From Candidatus Nitrosotalea sp. TS (lineage in GTDB: Archaea > Thermoproteota > Nitrososphaeria > Nitrososphaerales > Nitrosopumilaceae), in assembly GCF_011319465.1 (NCBI RefSeq), contig NZ_RCMB01000009.1, positions 62,001 to 126,000 of the forward strand: DNA of 64,000 bases. Reading direction: 5' to 3'. Shown here in pieces: positions 56,678 to 64,000 of the stretch. How positions within the stretch are numbered: position 1 is the stretch's first letter; each line of letters starts with the position of its first letter. Below the pieces are notes generated by a model. The model was not told where the DNA came from. It ran no database searches and was given only the letters and a program-made list of their open reading frames with translations. The translations under genes and the position numbers were made by a program.

Positions 56678-57167
56678 GTGTTGCACCCCTGTCATCTATT
56701 TTTATTTCCACATCCTGTGAGATCTTCGGCTTGATTGCAAGCTGGGCAGGGGTGTAAATCAAGGCAGACTTGGTAAAGGAAGAAAGCTCGTAATCGTTTG
56801 TCATGTATAATGCATAGAACGGACATGCATCAACACATAGGCCACAGAATACGCATTTGCCATAATCTATCTGTGGCATTATTGCCTTTTTGTTTTGTTT
56901 CCATGTCTCATTTACCTTGACCATACCAATGGCCTCTGCGATTCCTTCACATGCCACGGCACAAAGCTGACAACCGGTACAGTGTTCGTGGTACAGTATG
57001 TGCCTACCTCGCAGCCCGGCTATTCCTACTCCAGTCTCGGGATTAAATTGAAAACCGTCACCTACAAATTTTAGCTTCTGCTCAGGATAGCGTAGCGTAA
57101 ATCTCCTAATTGCAAGGTGTTTTACACCTGAATTTAGTGCTCTTATAATTCCGCCAGCAGTACTCAT
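56670..57167 (-). CDS. nuoI: complex I subunit I (two [4Fe-4S] clusters)
   Basis: A 165-residue ferredoxin-like subunit. EHCTGCQLCAVACEGIAEAI and YGKCVFCGLCVDACPFYALY bind the two clusters N6a/b that carry electrons towards NuoB. The start overlaps nuoH by 4 bp. Confidence 0.95.
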   Translation of the reverse strand: MSTAGGIIRALNSGVKHLAIRRFTLRYPEQKLKFVGDGFQFNPETGVGIAGLRGRHILYHEHCTGCQLCAVACEGIAEAIGMVKVNETWKQNKKAIMPQIDYGKCVFCGLCVDACPFYALYMTNDYELSSFTKSALIYTPAQLAIKPKISQDVEIKIDDRGATHG

Positions 57168-58468
57168 TGAATCAATCCTCCGGGCCCCAAGACACCTGCG
57201 TATAACAATCCAAGAGCTATAAAGATGTTAATGAAGGCAAGACCGATCAATTTGTACCAACCAGTATGCAGCAACATGTCTATCCTAATTCTTGGAAATA
57301 CACCACGTGGCAATAGAATCATAAGAATTACTCCAACAGTTTTTATTACAAACCACAAGGTTCCGTTGAGCATCTCTTGATCAAAGAGAGGAAGACCTGC
57401 TATCTTTGCCGTTATTGGTCCTATAGTGATTCCTTGAGTCACTATATCTGCTGGAAATTGTGGCCAAACCGAAGGTCCATTCCATCCACCAAGGAATAAG
57501 ACGGTAAACAGTCCGGCAAACGCATATAGCTTCAGGTAGGTTCCAAGCTGAATAAGTCCATACATCATGCCTGAGAATTCAGTTAACCATCCTGCTACTA
57601 TCTCACTTTCTGCTTCTGGAAGATCAAATGGCACTCTTTCAAGCTCAGCAATTATGCAAATGAAGAAGACAATAGCACTGATTGGTGCAAAGATAATCCA
57701 CCAGAAATGTTGCTGAGACTCGACAATTTGTGTAAGATTAAGCGTTCCTGTTAGAATGACAATGCTGAGCAAAGAAAGAATCAACGGGATTTCAAATGCA
57801 ATCATTTGGTGCAGCGCTCTGAGGCCACCAATGAACGTCCACTTGTTATTTGCAGCCCAAGCGGTAAGAACTGTGATTATTGGAAAGAATCCAATTGTAG
57901 CAAAAACTGCAAGCAATCCAACATTTGGATTTGCAACAACCCATCCACCAGGTGCAACTGGAATTAATGATACAAGAGCGGCTGCAGTGCCAAGAAATAG
58001 CAGTGGTCCAACCCAGAAGATTGGTTTGTCTGCCTTGGCTGGAATTATGATTTCCTTTGATATCAATTTCAGGCCGTCGCCCATCAGCTGAAGTATTCCT
58101 TCTATTTTACCGCAATAAAGAGGTCCAACCCTAAGCTGTATTTTGGCTAGGAATTTTCGCTCGACGAATATGGTAGCTGCTGCAAGAAGTGCCGCAAATC
58201 CAAATCCTGGAAACGCAATGACGTGAAAGAATGTTGTGTGAAGCAGTGTCTTGATTATAGGCAACGTACGCGAGGGATCTGCCATCCATGTCAGGGCAAG
58301 ATATGGCGTCAGTAATTGATGATTAATAATTGGCATCTTGATGTAAAATAATATGATGAAGACAACTGGAAGTCCAATAAGAGAGAACAGCAGTAGAACC
58401 CAGAATATTATATCAAATAGCGAACCAATGAATCTGCTTAGCCTAAACTGTGGTGCAATTGTTGACAT
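57164..58468 (-). CDS. nuoH: complex I subunit H
   Basis: A 434-residue membrane subunit. KIQLRVGPLYCGKIEGILQL, PFDLPEAESEIVAGWLTEFS and RIDMLLHTGWYKLIGLAFIN form the quinone-site module. It is about 100 residues longer than E. coli NuoH, with the extra part as N-terminal hydrophobic segments (residues about 15-95). Frame intact. Confidence 0.93.
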   Translation of the reverse strand: MSTIAPQFRLSRFIGSLFDIIFWVLLLFSLIGLPVVFIILFYIKMPIINHQLLTPYLALTWMADPSRTLPIIKTLLHTTFFHVIAFPGFGFAALLAAATIFVERKFLAKIQLRVGPLYCGKIEGILQLMGDGLKLISKEIIIPAKADKPIFWVGPLLFLGTAAALVSLIPVAPGGWVVANPNVGLLAVFATIGFFPIITVLTAWAANNKWTFIGGLRALHQMIAFEIPLILSLLSIVILTGTLNLTQIVESQQHFWWIIFAPISAIVFFICIIAELERVPFDLPEAESEIVAGWLTEFSGMMYGLIQLGTYLKLYAFAGLFTVLFLGGWNGPSVWPQFPADIVTQGITIGPITAKIAGLPLFDQEMLNGTLWFVIKTVGVILMILLPRGVFPRIRIDMLLHTGWYKLIGLAFINIFIALGLLYAGVLGPGGLIQ

Positions 58469-59602
58469 TTACCTATCTGCCTCCACAGGCCAATAATTAA
58501 GTCCCCAGTAAACAGATGGCATGTTACCCAATAGCTCACCTTTTAACAAGTATGGCATGCAAATCAGATTTCTAAAGGAACCGACACTAATCTTAACTCG
58601 GTATGGTTCTGGTCTGTTGTTTGATACAATGTAATATCCAAGTGAGCCCCTGCCAGATTCTACTCTTTTGTACACTTCATCATTTCCGCCTTTTGGATTT
58701 GGTTTTAGTTTAGTGCGTACAGATCCTGACTTGGGCATCTTTCTTATTGCATCTCTAATGATTCTGCAACTTTCAAACATCTCAAGATATGGAATGTAAG
58801 ATCTTGCGTAAGAGTCACCTTCCTTCATTACTACAGTTTGGAAATCCAAATTTTCATAGACATCATATGGTTCCTTCTTTCGTAAATCAAAGTCCACGCC
58901 GGAGGCTCTCAGAACAGAACCAGTGGTGCCAAGTCTTATCGCATCAGTTCTTGACAGTATACCAGTTCCTTCCGTTCTGCTTATCAGAAGTGGATTTTTG
59001 TAAAATATAGCTTGATACTCTTTTAGTCTCTTTTCAAAATAGTCTACTTGTCTGAGACATCTTTCCTCAAAGTTAGCAGGCAAGTCATTTCGCACTCCAC
59101 CTGGTACAAGATATGCATGAGTTACCCGTGCACCAGACATTGCCTCCAAAAGATCAATGAATAATTCACGATCTCCTGCTGGCCACATGAACATTGTAGA
59201 GTGACCCAAGAAGATGCCATAGATTGCAAGCCAGTAAAGTGTATAGATGCACCTGTTAAGCTCAGATGCGATAACTCGAATGTACTTTGCTCTCTCTGGA
59301 ACTTCAATTCCCAGAAGCTCCTCAACAGCTAGACAATACGGATACAAAACGTTGCATGAATCATGAATTACAGGTCTTTCCAAGTGTGGAATGTTTTGAA
59401 TGTAGTTTCTGTACTCTGCCATTTTTTCTTCACCACGATGGACGTATCCTGGGTCTGGATCACATGAAACAATGTAATCTCCGTCTACTTTTATGATAAG
59501 TCTCATGTGGCCTGAACCTGGATGTTGCGGTCCAACGTTGAGCGTCATTATTCTATCATCTACTTTTTCAAGTTGAATTCCTGGAGGTAGTGGTGTTGTC
59601 AT
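58469..59602 (-). CDS. nuoD: complex I subunit D
   Basis: A 377-residue 49-kDa-type subunit: LNVGPQHPGSGHMRLIIKVD, DPDPGYVHRGEEKMAEYRN, and MPYLLKGELLGNMPSVYWGL. It lies at the quinone site beside NuoB. It is separate from NuoC, which is fused in some bacteria. Confidence 0.95.
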   Translation of the reverse strand: MTTPLPPGIQLEKVDDRIMTLNVGPQHPGSGHMRLIIKVDGDYIVSCDPDPGYVHRGEEKMAEYRNYIQNIPHLERPVIHDSCNVLYPYCLAVEELLGIEVPERAKYIRVIASELNRCIYTLYWLAIYGIFLGHSTMFMWPAGDRELFIDLLEAMSGARVTHAYLVPGGVRNDLPANFEERCLRQVDYFEKRLKEYQAIFYKNPLLISRTEGTGILSRTDAIRLGTTGSVLRASGVDFDLRKKEPYDVYENLDFQTVVMKEGDSYARSYIPYLEMFESCRIIRDAIRKMPKSGSVRTKLKPNPKGGNDEVYKRVESGRGSLGYYIVSNNRPEPYRVKISVGSFRNLICMPYLLKGELLGNMPSVYWGLNYWPVEADR

Positions 59603-59603
59603 C

Positions 59604-60251
59604 TTATCTTCCCTTTATCTTGAAATCTTTTCTAAATGGAGGAATGTCTGCCCAGTCCTCCGGTAAAAGTAGTCTTCTATTATCTGGATGACCTTCAAAG
59701 TATACACCAAACATTTCAAAGCATTCTCTTTCATGGAATTCAACGCTGTAAAAAACCTCTCTCAATGATGTCATCCGTGTACTATCTTTTCCGGGATTTG
59801 GAATTTCTTCTCGCGGCACACGAGTAGCAAGTGTTAGAATCTGAGTAGCCAGTTTGTCATCGGTATAAGACCCCAGATGATATACGACTTCAATTTCTTT
59901 TGAATCAGGATAATCTACACCAGCAACTGATTCAGCGTGGTCATATCCTAATTCATCGCGAATAAAAAAGGCCACATCTAAGATATCCTCTTTTTTTGTA
60001 GAGACTCGAATTCTGCTTGCTCTTACATAGTCTACATTTACTTTAGAACCAAATTTTGAAGCAATTTTATCGGAAATAGATTTTTCAAATGGAGGAATTG
60101 GTTTTGGGCGAACGGGAGAATCAGGAGAGAAATCGATGCCTTTTTCTTCATAAAATTTTTTTGTTTCGTCTTTTGATAAAGACCCAGCATCTTCAGAAGA
60201 TGTCGCCGCAGTATCACTGGATTGTTCGTCCTTTTCGTTCTCTGAGCTCAT
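59604..60251 (-). CDS. nuoC: complex I subunit C
   Basis: A 215-residue 30-kDa-type subunit. The first about 75 residues are acidic and Ser/Pro-rich (SSENEKDEQSSDTAATSSED), then the fold with VEFHERECFEMFGVYFEGHP and RRLLLPEDWADIPPFRKDF. The acidic extension is not usual in bacterial NuoC. Confidence 0.93.
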   Translation of the reverse strand: MSSENEKDEQSSDTAATSSEDAGSLSKDETKKFYEEKGIDFSPDSPVRPKPIPPFEKSISDKIASKFGSKVNVDYVRASRIRVSTKKEDILDVAFFIRDELGYDHAESVAGVDYPDSKEIEVVYHLGSYTDDKLATQILTLATRVPREEIPNPGKDSTRMTSLREVFYSVEFHERECFEMFGVYFEGHPDNRRLLLPEDWADIPPFRKDFKIKGR

Positions 60252-60253
60252 TT

Positions 60254-60781
60254 TTATGCGCCCTTCATCCGTTTAATTTTTTCTTGAAGCAACATACATC
60301 CTTGAATAAGAGTTTCAGGTCTTGGTGGACAGCCCGGAACATAGACATCTACTGGAAGTACGCCGTCAATTCCAGGAAGCACGTTGTATGAATCAAAATA
60401 TAATCCTCCAGTAATTGCACATGCCCCCATAGCTATTACGTACTTTGGATCTGGCATTTGATCATAAACCATTCTTAGTCTTGGCGCCATCTTTCTTGTA
60501 ATAGTGCCCATTACCACGATTAGATCACATTGTCTGAGAGAACCAAATGCCTCGATAATTCCGAATCTTTCTACATCATATCTAGGACTTGAGGCGGCAC
60601 CAAATTCTACACTACAACATGCAGTCTCAAGATGCACAGGCCACAACGACCAGATTCTACCCCAGTTTATAGCATAATCCAAAGGTTTGCCAACAGCCTT
60701 TACAAGTACTTCACCTAGTTTTCCAACTAGTACATTAGTGGCGTGTGGCGCGGTTTCTTGATTAAAGAATTCTTTTAGCAT
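60254..60781 (-). CDS. nuoB: complex I subunit B (cluster N2)
   Basis: A 175-residue protein: LETACCSVEFGAASSPRYDV and VYVPGCPPRPETLIQG carry ligands of the N2 [4Fe-4S] cluster, with MGACAITGG between. Hands electrons to quinone. Confidence 0.95.
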   Translation of the reverse strand: MLKEFFNQETAPHATNVLVGKLGEVLVKAVGKPLDYAINWGRIWSLWPVHLETACCSVEFGAASSPRYDVERFGIIEAFGSLRQCDLIVVMGTITRKMAPRLRMVYDQMPDPKYVIAMGACAITGGLYFDSYNVLPGIDGVLPVDVYVPGCPPRPETLIQGCMLLQEKIKRMKGA

Positions 60782-60824
60782 CTCTCTTTCCTACCTCGGA
60801 CTCGTTCAATATTTGATTTAAAAG

Positions 60825-61241
60825 TTACCAAATGTTTTTCCTCCCTGCTTGATTCAGAGCGTAGCCAAAAGCTGCAAACATTATCCCAAGAAAAGCAATA
60901 ATTGGAAGAGTTGCCGTTTTTGGCAAACCTATGATACTGCTACCCCAGGCATATAGAAAAATAGACATCACGTCAAAGACAACAAACATCAGGACATAGG
61001 AATAATACTGCATCATGAAATGTGTACGTCCTTCTTCTTTTGGAACTTGACCTGATTCCATAGGAAGGAATTTCACTGGACTTGGTGTTTTTCTAGGTGC
61101 AATCATTCTAGAAAGAATCAGAGCCGGCCCTGTTGCTACGACTGCAAATCCGAACATTAGTAAAACTGGACTAAAACTACTCGCAGCTTCTCCTACCAAA
61201 GTAGCTAACAAGCCAATCGGAGAGTATAAAAAGCTATGCAC
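60825..61241 (-). CDS. nuoA: complex I subunit A
   Basis: A 138-residue membrane protein with three helices. PSPVKFLPMESGQVPKEEGR and MMQYYSYVLMFVVFDVMSIF contain the family's conserved Glu/Asp. First gene of the eleven-gene operon. Upstream 61242-61402 is the shared, divergent promoter region. Confidence 0.93.
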   Translation of the reverse strand: MHSFLYSPIGLLATLVGEAASSFSPVLLMFGFAVVATGPALILSRMIAPRKTPSPVKFLPMESGQVPKEEGRTHFMMQYYSYVLMFVVFDVMSIFLYAWGSSIIGLPKTATLPIIAFLGIMFAAFGYALNQAGRKNIW

Positions 61242-61402
61242 ATTCTGCGATCATTATTTTAATTTGAAAGTAATTTTTCATCAATTTTCTGCAAAGTAAT
61301 CAATAATCTCTATTAATTAATTGGATAAAATTTTTTAAAAAAATTAATCGTACATTTGAATTCTTGAAAATGATTGATATATGACATTGTGGAACTCTTC
61401 TT

Positions 61403-61873
61403 ATGGTAAACGTTGGAGACAAAGCACCATCTTTTACCTTGGTAGACACAGACCTTAAGATGCAAAATCTGGACGACTTTAAAGGAAAGAAAGTAGTTCT
61501 TTCATTTTTTGTTGCTGCAAGTTCACCAGTATGCACCAAAGAGATGTGTACCTTCAGAGATAGCTGGGATGAGATCTCAAAACTTGGCGCCCAAGTAATT
61601 GGCATAAGCAACGATGGACCGTTTGCCAACAAGGCATTTGCAGAGATACACCATCTCAATTTTCCCGTGCTTGGAGATTACAAAAGCCAGACTATCCGAG
61701 ATTATGGAATACTAATGCCCGATTTGCTACATGTAAAAGGATACGATGCGGCCAAGAGATCTATCTTCATTGTAGACGAGAAAGGGACTATTGTGTACAA
61801 GTGGGTTTCTGATAATCCTCTGATAGAACCAAACTACCAAGAGATAATCGACTTCCTAAAGAAAGGAAAATAA
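61403..61873 (+). CDS. peroxiredoxin (Bcp/Tpx type)
   Basis: A 156-residue thioredoxin-fold peroxidase: NVGDKAPSFTLVDTDLKMQN and SSPVCTKEMCTFRDSWDEIS with the peroxidatic Cys in P-V-C-T and a second Cys five residues later. Reduces peroxides using thiols. A TATA-like TTTAAAAAAAT about 75 bp upstream. Confidence 0.88.
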   Translation: MVNVGDKAPSFTLVDTDLKMQNLDDFKGKKVVLSFFVAASSPVCTKEMCTFRDSWDEISKLGAQVIGISNDGPFANKAFAEIHHLNFPVLGDYKSQTIRDYGILMPDLLHVKGYDAAKRSIFIVDEKGTIVYKWVSDNPLIEPNYQEIIDFLKKGK

Positions 61874-61909
61874 TTTCTCCTTAATTTTATTTTCTAATTT
61901 TAAAAAACT

Positions 61910-62422
61910 TTATTCTATTTCTGCAAGAACGTCATTTTTTGCAACTGACGCACCTTGTTTTACTTTTAGAGACTTTATCAGGCCGTCCTTGTGCGATTTA
62001 ATTGAAACCTGCATCTTCATTGATTCTAAGACACACACTACATCTCCTTTCTTTACATTGTCACCTTGTGATACATTTATCGAAACAACTCTTCCAGGTA
62101 TTTGGCTTTTCAAGCTCACTTGAGAGTCAGTGGCAGATTCCATGCCAGAGTTTTTGTAAACAATCTTGTCCAAATCAGGACGCTTGTTAAAAGTTAGTTT
62201 TACTCCATCTACCACTACGGTAATCTTTGATGTACTAGTTTCCAGATATTTTGTAGTATGAAATGAATTATCTAGCATGAATTCTATCTTGTCATAGCTC
62301 ATGTCTATGATCTTCAGATTGCGTTCGCTGTTTTTGATTTTTATAATAAATTCGTTGTTTCCAAGCGACTTGACAAATGCGCCCTCCAAAGTTTCATCAG
62401 TGTTTTCAAGTTTAAACTTCAT
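61910..62422 (-). CDS. accB: biotin carboxyl carrier protein of acyl-CoA carboxylase
   Basis: A 170-residue carrier. The last about 75 residues form a biotinyl domain with VVCVLESMKMQVSIKSHKDG (biotin on the Lys of ESMKM) and end VAKNDVLAEIE. The N-terminal half is a beta domain. The stop is 2 bp downstream in order from accC's neighbour, forming an operon pccB-accC-accB. Confidence 0.93.
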   Translation of the reverse strand: MKFKLENTDETLEGAFVKSLGNNEFIIKIKNSERNLKIIDMSYDKIEFMLDNSFHTTKYLETSTSKITVVVDGVKLTFNKRPDLDKIVYKNSGMESATDSQVSLKSQIPGRVVSINVSQGDNVKKGDVVCVLESMKMQVSIKSHKDGLIKSLKVKQGASVAKNDVLAEIE

Positions 62423-62424
62423 TT

Positions 62425-63918
62425 CTAATTCCTATCCAATTGCGTTTTCCAGCGAATACCGTGTTCTTTGTGTGATTTTACTCTATTTTTTAGAAATTCA
62501 GAGTGTATTAGTGTGGCAGCTAGAGCGACTTCAGATTTTTGTGATGCTTCTTTTTTAAGATCACTTTGTAATCTGTCAAGAATCTTGAACCTATCAAGGA
62601 AATCAGTGGACAGATCTCCTGAGATGAATTCTTTGCTATCAAGTATAGTCCTATAGAGAGGAATTGCATTTTCCACTCCCTCGATGTAAAAGTCAGAGAG
62701 CGCAGTTTGCATTCTTTGTCTTGCCTCTTCAAAGTTTTGTCCCCATGTGATGAGTTTCCCCATCAATGAATCATAATATGGTGATACAGTACAGCCAGGA
62801 TACAGGTAAGTATCCACCCTAACTCCAGGACCTGATGGAATATTGACATCGTAAATTTTTCCCGTAGATGGAGCAAAGTCAAGAAATGTATCTTCTGCAT
62901 TTATTCTGCATTCTATTGCACAGCCGTTTACCTTCAGGTCTTTTTGTTTGAATGGCAGTTCTTTTCCATTTGCAATATCAATTTGCAGTTTTACAAGATC
63001 AAGTCCCGAAACAAATTCTGTTACTGGGTGTTCAACTTGAAGTCTAGCATTTATCTCTATGAAATAGAATGTGCCATCATCTAGTCTGAGAAATTCTGCA
63101 GTGCCTGCATTAAGATAATCCACAGCAATTGTAGCATTTACTGCTAGTTGACCTATTTCGTCACGGATTTTTTGGTCAACCACAGGAGATGGAGACATTT
63201 CTATTAATTTCTGGTGACGTCTCTGAATGGAACACTCTCTTTCAAAAATATGCACTGTGTTTCCGTGTTTATCTCTAGCTAATTGAAATTCAATGTGTCT
63301 TATTTTTGGCAGAAACTTTTCAACAAAGAGTGCAGACTTGCCAAAGGCAGCTTTTGATTCACCTGATGCAAGTTCAAACGCCTGTCTGAGTTCCTTTTCA
63401 TCATGTACAAGTCTAATTCCCCTACCTCCACCACCAAATACTGATTTTAGCATAACTGGATATCCTATTTCATGTGCTATGTCGAGAGCTTTTTCTACTT
63501 CTTCAACAATTCCCGGACTGCCTGGAACGGTTGGCACTTTGGCTTTTATCATTGCAGCCTTGCACAGCATTTTGTCTCCACAAAGTCTCATAGATTTTCC
63601 AGAAGGTCCTATGAAGTTGAGTTTCTTTTTTTCACAGAGATCAGCAAAGTCAGCATTCTCTGAGAGGAATCCATATCCTGGATGAATTGCATCGGCTCCA
63701 CAGCTTAATGCCGTCTCAACTATCTTTTCCATGTTAAGATAGCTCTGCCCTGGAGGTGGAGGACCTATATGATATGCCTCAGACGCCATCTTGACATGTT
63801 TTGAATTTACATCTTCATCTGAATAGACTGCAACTGATTTGATTCCAAGAGCATTGCATGTCTTGATTACACGGATTGCAATTTCTCCCCTATTTGCGAT
63901 TAGAATTTTTTCGATCAT
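62425..63918 (-). CDS. accC: acetyl-CoA/propionyl-CoA carboxylase, biotin carboxylase subunit
   Basis: A 497-residue ATP-grasp enzyme from ATG 63918 (MIEKILIANRGEIAIRVI). SVFGGGGRGIRLVHDEKELR, FERECSIQRRHQKLIEMSPS and INARLQVEHPVTEFVSGLDL are canonical. With accB and the carboxyltransferase it carboxylates acetyl- and propionyl-CoA in the 3-hydroxypropionate/4-hydroxybutyrate cycle that fixes CO2 in these archaea. Confidence 0.95.
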   Translation of the reverse strand: MIEKILIANRGEIAIRVIKTCNALGIKSVAVYSDEDVNSKHVKMASEAYHIGPPPPGQSYLNMEKIVETALSCGADAIHPGYGFLSENADFADLCEKKKLNFIGPSGKSMRLCGDKMLCKAAMIKAKVPTVPGSPGIVEEVEKALDIAHEIGYPVMLKSVFGGGGRGIRLVHDEKELRQAFELASGESKAAFGKSALFVEKFLPKIRHIEFQLARDKHGNTVHIFERECSIQRRHQKLIEMSPSPVVDQKIRDEIGQLAVNATIAVDYLNAGTAEFLRLDDGTFYFIEINARLQVEHPVTEFVSGLDLVKLQIDIANGKELPFKQKDLKVNGCAIECRINAEDTFLDFAPSTGKIYDVNIPSGPGVRVDTYLYPGCTVSPYYDSLMGKLITWGQNFEEARQRMQTALSDFYIEGVENAIPLYRTILDSKEFISGDLSTDFLDRFKILDRLQSDLKKEASQKSEVALAATLIHSEFLKNRVKSHKEHGIRWKTQLDRN

Positions 63919-63925
63919 ATCCAAG

Positions 63926-64000
63926 TTAGAGATTTATGTTTCCGTGTTTGCGTGGAATTCTTCTTTCCCTCTTGTTTGCAAGAGCTTCTAAAGCGCGAAT
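63926..64000 (-). CDS. pccB: acyl-CoA carboxylase carboxyltransferase subunit, C-terminal end only
   Basis: The last 24 codons read IRALEALANKRERRIPRKHG and NINL then TAA. This KHGNI-x-L end is characteristic of propionyl-CoA carboxylase beta chains, and the position ahead of accC-accB agrees. The rest of the gene is outside the window. Confidence 0.8.
   Translation of the reverse strand: MRALEALANKRERRIPRKHGNINL

Noticed and set aside
1-64000. CRISPR arrays or insertion sequences
   Set aside because: I saw no run of regularly spaced repeats, no transposase-like protein and no terminal inverted repeats flanking a gene. The Cas4-like gene is isolated.

Overview
This window is a chromosome segment of an ammonia-oxidising archaeon (Nitrososphaerota/Thaumarchaeota). 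AmoA and the amoC-amoX-amoA arrangement, with amoB facing the other way, point to the group I.1a or I.1a-associated lineage. Archaeal identity is independently shown by TBP, ribosomal proteins uS15 and eS1, ABCE1/Rli1, the KEOPS subunit Pcc1, an isoprenoid lipid pathway (GGPP synthase, geranylgeranyl reductase), TATA boxes a few tens of bases upstream of start codons, short BHB-type tRNA introns and a 5S rRNA unlinked to 16S/23S. I cannot name the species from sequence alone.

Layout. 0-10 kb: Rid and cupin/VOC metabolic proteins, pheT/pheS, an ArsB/NhaD-type transporter, trpS, coaD, a large secreted beta-sandwich protein. 10-18.4 kb: accessory-looking stretch of small proteins, four tRNAs (two with introns), a PAS histidine kinase that lacks its phospho-acceptor histidine, and a Dam methylase paired with an AbiTii-like protein. 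18.5-29.1 kb: nitrogen island with amoA, amoX, amoC, amoB, a secreted LamG-like protein, the Amt ammonium transporter, a degenerate Cas4-like protein sharing a promoter element with amt, glnK, and two adjacent small membrane proteins that are candidate AmoY/AmoZ subunits. 29.2-33.8 kb: information-processing operon (uS15, RecJ-like, Pcc1, SerRS, eS1, COG1325). 34-42 kb: geranylgeranyl reductase, MoxR-VWA-ASCH operon, and a pentose phosphate operon (transketolase N, ribulose-phosphate epimerase, transketolase C, transaldolase). 42-50.7 kb: 5S rRNA, Rli1, Trm5-like, RimI, LarA-like, PyrE, TBP, TenA/PqqC-like, two tRNAs, GGPP synthase. 50.7-61.2 kb: an 11-gene complex I operon (nuoABCDHIJKMLN) without the NADH-oxidising NuoEFG. 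61.4-64 kb: peroxiredoxin and the acetyl-CoA/propionyl-CoA carboxylase genes of the 3-hydroxypropionate/4-hydroxybutyrate CO2-fixation cycle.

The genes fit together as ammonia uptake and oxidation (Amt, GlnK, AMO), electron entry into the quinone pool (Nuo), carbon fixation (biotin carboxylase) and pentose synthesis.

An important caveat: about 22 genes, including essential ones (pheS, trpS, amt, nuoL/M/N, coaD), are split by one or more single-base frameshifts. Homology continues across every break, so these look like indel errors in the assembly, not pseudogenes. I annotate such genes as single loci and give the approximate break points.
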